Of a DNA stretch of 8,150 nucleotides, positions 6,105 to 8,150 are shown one piece after another (positions within the stretch are counted from its first letter, which is position 1; each line of letters opens with the position of its first letter). Made by a program: the position numbers and the translations under genes. The notes beneath the pieces were generated by a model. The model had not been told where the DNA came from and did no database searches. It saw nothing but the letters and a program-made list of their open reading frames with translations. Origin of the DNA: Prevotella sp. UBA3208 (GTDB taxonomy: Bacteria; Bacteroidota; Bacteroidia; Bacteroidales; Bacteroidaceae); NCBI GenBank assembly GCA_002363695.1, contig DEWO01000065.1, positions 1 through 8,150 on the forward strand, read 5' to 3'.

Positions 6105-6563
6105 ATGAACGAATTGAATCTTCCTGCCTACGAGGTAAAAGTGCGTGGAACACGTGAAAAGCCCGAGATTTTCGATTTTCTGCGAAGACGCTACGTAGCC
6201 TTGACTCCAGAGGAATGGGTGCGCCAGCATTTCACCCACTGGCTCATCGAGCACAAGGGCTACCCCAAGGGGCTTCTTGGCAATGAGATAGCGTTGAAGT
6301 GTGGCGACAAGCCATTGCGTTGTGACAGCATTCTCTACAATCAGGACGCCCAGCCACAGATGATTATAGAATACAAAGCACCCACTGTGACGCTGACACA
6401 GCGGGTGTTTGATCAGATTTCCGCTTACAATCTCCTACTCCATGTCGACTTTCTGGTGGTCTCAAATGGTGTCCGGCACGTCTTCTGCAAGATGGACTAT
6501 GCCCACCAAAGCTACGAAATGCAGAGCGAGATACCAGACTATGCAGAGTTGGGGAGGCTGTAG
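6105..6563 (+). CDS. Stand-alone HsdR N-terminal-like (PD-(D/E)xK fold) protein
   Basis: A 152-residue protein resembling the N-terminal domain of type I restriction enzyme R subunits (HSDR_N_2-type). Residues 35-50 (PEEWVRQHFTHWLIEH) match the helical start of that domain. Candidate nuclease-fold residues are Glu61, Asp74 in LRCDSIL, Glu89 and Lys91 in MIIEYKAP, and Gln104/Tyr108 in QISAY. This is the order expected for a PD-(D/E)xK site with a trailing Q-x3-Y as in HsdR. No helicase domain follows, and no HsdM or HsdS gene is nearby, so it is not a normal restriction system and not simply a truncated hsdR, since it ends cleanly. Similar short proteins are common in Bacteroidales with unknown role. 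It is divergent from holA, which could hint at DNA metabolism, but this is speculation. Confidence 0.8.
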   Translation: MNELNLPAYEVKVRGTREKPEIFDFLRRRYVALTPEEWVRQHFTHWLIEHKGYPKGLLGNEIALKCGDKPLRCDSILYNQDAQPQMIIEYKAPTVTLTQRVFDQISAYNLLLHVDFLVVSNGVRHVFCKMDYAHQSYEMQSEIPDYAELGRL

Positions 6564-6569
6564 CAGCCT
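6555..6569. terminator. Compact hairpin between convergent genes
   Basis: AGGCTG (6555-6560) and CAGCCT (6564-6569) form a 6-bp stem, and its 3-base loop is the TAG stop codon of the HsdR-N-like gene. It fills the whole gap up to the stop codon of the zinc-ribbon gene at 6570-6572. Only a weak TTTAT follows on the plus strand and none on the minus, so it would be a poor bidirectional terminator. Confidence 0.4.
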
Positions 6570-7427
6570 TTATGCCTCTGCCTCAGGAACTTCCGGAGTT
6601 TCGTTTTCCTTCTTCACCGTCTTACGGATAGCACGCTTGCGGGGCTTCTTCTCCTCGGTACCTGTGACCTTGTCTATCTTGACACCTGCCAGTTCCGGAT
6701 CGATGAGGATACGGCCACAATACTCGCAGACGATGACCTTCTTGTGCATCTTGATGTCCAACTGACGCTGGGGCGGAATCTTATTGAAGCAACCACCACA
6801 GGCATCACGCTGCACATAGACAATGCCCAAACCGTTGCGGGCATTCTTTCGGATGCGCTTGAAGGAGGTCAGCAGACGGGGCTCTATCTTGCTCTCCAGG
6901 TCCTTCACCTTTGCCTTCAGTTTCTCTTCTTCGGCACGTGTCTCTTCCATAATCTCGTCCAGCTCGCTTTTCTTGGCTTCCAGTGCCTGACGACGGTCAT
7001 CGATAATCTCCTGACTCTGTGCGAGTTCTGCCTTTTTCTCTTCTATGCGGAAGGATGCTTCCTTAATCTTCTTGTTGCACAGTTCAATTTCCAGGCTCTG
7101 GAATTCGATTTCCTTCGAGAGCGTATCGTACTCACGATTGTTCTTCACGTCGTTGAGCTGGGTCTTGTAGCGTTCTACGCTGGCCTTTGCGTTCTCTATC
7201 TCTCCCTTCTTCTGGGTGATAGCCTGCTCAAACTCGGCAATTTCGTTCTGAATCTTCTCAATACGAGTGGTCAGACCTTCAATTTCGTCCTCGAGGTCCT
7301 GTACTTCCAGAGGCAGCTCGCCCCTCAGTGCACGCTTCTCGTCAATGCCCGAGAGCGTGGTCTGCAGCTGAAAGAGGGTTTTCAGGCGCTCTTCAACTGG
7401 CATTTCCGTTGGATCTTTCTTTGCCAT
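6570..7427 (-). CDS. Coiled-coil protein with C4-type zinc ribbon
   Basis: A 285-residue protein. Residues 40-185 are a long charged coiled coil, interrupted by the conserved VKNNREYDTLSKEI hairpin segment at 94-107. A C4 zinc ribbon follows, with Cys210/Cys213 (CGGC) and Cys234/Cys237 (CEYC). This is the layout of the zf-RING_7 family (PF02591), whose members include Helicobacter HP0958/FlgZ and Chlamydia CdsZ, which act as RNA- or protein-binding adaptors. A basic stretch (260-274) and an acidic Pro/Glu end (275-285) add a tail outside the core. The ATG at 7427 fits the family start. It lies 49 bp after the Nif3 gene on the same strand and is probably in the same operon. The molecular role in Bacteroidota is not established. 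Confidence 0.88.
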   Translation of the reverse strand: MAKKDPTEMPVEERLKTLFQLQTTLSGIDEKRALRGELPLEVQDLEDEIEGLTTRIEKIQNEIAEFEQAITQKKGEIENAKASVERYKTQLNDVKNNREYDTLSKEIEFQSLEIELCNKKIKEASFRIEEKKAELAQSQEIIDDRRQALEAKKSELDEIMEETRAEEEKLKAKVKDLESKIEPRLLTSFKRIRKNARNGLGIVYVQRDACGGCFNKIPPQRQLDIKMHKKVIVCEYCGRILIDPELAGVKIDKVTGTEEKKPRKRAIRKTVKKENETPEVPEAEA

Positions 7428-7452
7428 AATTCTTTCTTTGTTATTTGGGTTA

Positions 7453-7474
7453 TTTCGATATTTCGATGTTTCGA
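7453..7474. repeat. Three TTTCGA units at 8-bp spacing
   Basis: TTTCGA occurs at 7453-7458, 7461-7466 and 7469-7474, a strict 8-bp period, within the 49-bp gap between the Nif3 gene and the zinc-ribbon gene. It could be a slippage-prone spacer, a protein-binding array or chance. Confidence 0.5.
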
Positions 7475-7476
7475 GG

Positions 7477-8150
7477 CTAAAAATACTTTATCGGATTGGT
7501 GCTGGACTCTGCTATTTCCGTTCGCACTCCAGGGCATTCGCGCCGGATGATGTCACGGAAGATTTCCGAGGTGTATTGCTCACTCTGATAGTGTCCGATG
7601 ACACATATCTGAATCTGCTGTTCGCGTCCGAAGAATACGTGGTAGTGCATCTCGCCCGTGATAAAGGCGTCAGCCCCCTGCGTCACAGCATCGTCCAGCA
7701 GAAAGTCACCTGCTCCGCCGCAGATGGCGACACGACGTATAGGCCGTGTCAGCAACTCATTGCACTGGGCACATGCCACCTGGAAGCGTTCTTTTACCAG
7801 ACGGACAAAGTCTGCTGCCTCCATCGGCTCTGACAAGTCTCCTACTACGCCACTTCCGGCCTCTATGTCCCCCACCTGTTTTGGGGCGAAGAAACGCACG
7901 TTTTCCAGTCCCAGCTTCTCGGCAATCTTCCAGTTCACGCCATCCCTGGCATTGTCCATGTTGGTGTGCATGGAGACAATGACAATGTCGTGCTTGACGG
8001 CCTTGATGACGCAACGCTGCACGTAGTCGCCGTCCGTAATCTGCTTCAGTCCGCGAAACAACAGCGGATGGTGGCTCACAATGAGGTTGCAGCCTTTTCT
8101 GATGGCTTCGTCAACAATCTGTTCGTTGACGTCCAGACACAATAATGCCC
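7477..8150 (-). CDS. Nif3-like dinuclear metal-centre protein (5' end outside window)
   Basis: C-terminal part, over 220 residues, of a Nif3/YbgI-family protein; the start lies beyond 8150. The frame is open to the edge and continues as ALLCLDV, the usual family lead-in, so the TTG at 8142 is not the start. Family metal ligands are visible: the His pair in VSHHPLLF, His and Asp in SMHTNMDN, and His/Glu in GHYQSEQ near the C-terminus. The end (TNPIKYF) matches the normal family end, so the 3' part is complete. These proteins form hexameric rings with a two-metal site. Their reaction is uncertain, with GTP cyclohydrolase-like or hydrolase roles suggested for relatives. It is upstream of the zinc-ribbon gene in a likely operon. 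Confidence 0.92.
   Translation of the reverse strand, partial: ALLCLDVNEQIVDEAIRKGCNLIVSHHPLLFRGLKQITDGDYVQRCVIKAVKHDIVIVSMHTNMDNARDGVNWKIAEKLGLENVRFFAPKQVGDIEAGSGVVGDLSEPMEAADFVRLVKERFQVACAQCNELLTRPIRRVAICGGAGDFLLDDAVTQGADAFITGEMHYHVFFGREQQIQICVIGHYQSEQYTSEIFRDIIRRECPGVRTEIAESSTNPIKYF

Noticed and set aside
6744..7550. Long 268-codon plus-strand frame opposite the zinc-ribbon gene
   Set aside because: Long Leu/Phe-rich frames opposite a Glu/Lys-rich coiled coil are expected from its codons; the minus-strand protein has a clear family pattern.
1..8150. CRISPR array, tRNA or rRNA, integrase or transposase genes
   Set aside because: I looked for regular repeat-spacer units, tRNA-like cloverleaf segments and mobile-element protein motifs and saw none.

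Overview
The window looks like ordinary chromosome from a member of the Bacteroidota, probably Bacteroidales and perhaps close to Prevotella. Three things point there. Nearly every gene start has the Bacteroidota -7 promoter box TAnnTTTG just upstream. Strong Shine-Dalgarno sequences are absent. The protein families (a SlyD-type isomerase with a Cys-rich tail, PyrK/PyrD, a divergent HolA, a zinc-ribbon coiled-coil protein, Nif3) all have a Bacteroidota flavour. The genus is a guess from general resemblance; phylum and order are firmer.

Left part (1-1740, plus strand): a SlyD-like FKBP peptidyl-prolyl isomerase, then aroC (chorismate synthase, last step of the shikimate pathway), probably co-transcribed. 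Between aroC and the convergent pyrD lies about 185 bp. It holds a perfect -7 box, a 5' stem-loop, a U-rich linker and a strong plus-strand terminator, with no ATG between promoter and terminator. This is the best candidate for an undescribed element here: a small RNA of about 105 nt.

Middle part (1925-4952, minus strand): pyrK and pyrD overlap by 13 bp and encode the two subunits of NAD-dependent dihydroorotate dehydrogenase B (pyrimidine synthesis). pyrK has its own promoter, placed so that its mRNA should have almost no leader. Upstream is a small XRE-type helix-turn-helix regulator with a disordered linker and a conserved-looking C-terminal tail. Behind it is about 770 bp of AT-rich DNA without a convincing gene. 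It carries TGTAAATC/GATTTACA boxes, a 14-bp perfect inverted repeat overlapping a -7-like box, and an inverted repeat lying on the regulator's own -7 box. It looks like a regulatory or decayed region.

Right part (4923-8150): holA (DNA polymerase III delta subunit, minus strand, with a clear terminator) is divergent from a 152-residue protein that looks like a stand-alone PD-(D/E)xK nuclease-fold domain of the type I restriction HsdR N-terminal kind. That gene converges, with 6 bp between stop codons, on a minus-strand pair: a coiled-coil/C4 zinc-ribbon protein and a Nif3-family dinuclear-metal protein whose 5' end lies outside the window.

Most of the window is housekeeping. The points worth following are the small RNA candidate, the AT-rich box-bearing region next to the XRE regulator, the near-leaderless promoters, and the orphan nuclease-like domain facing holA.
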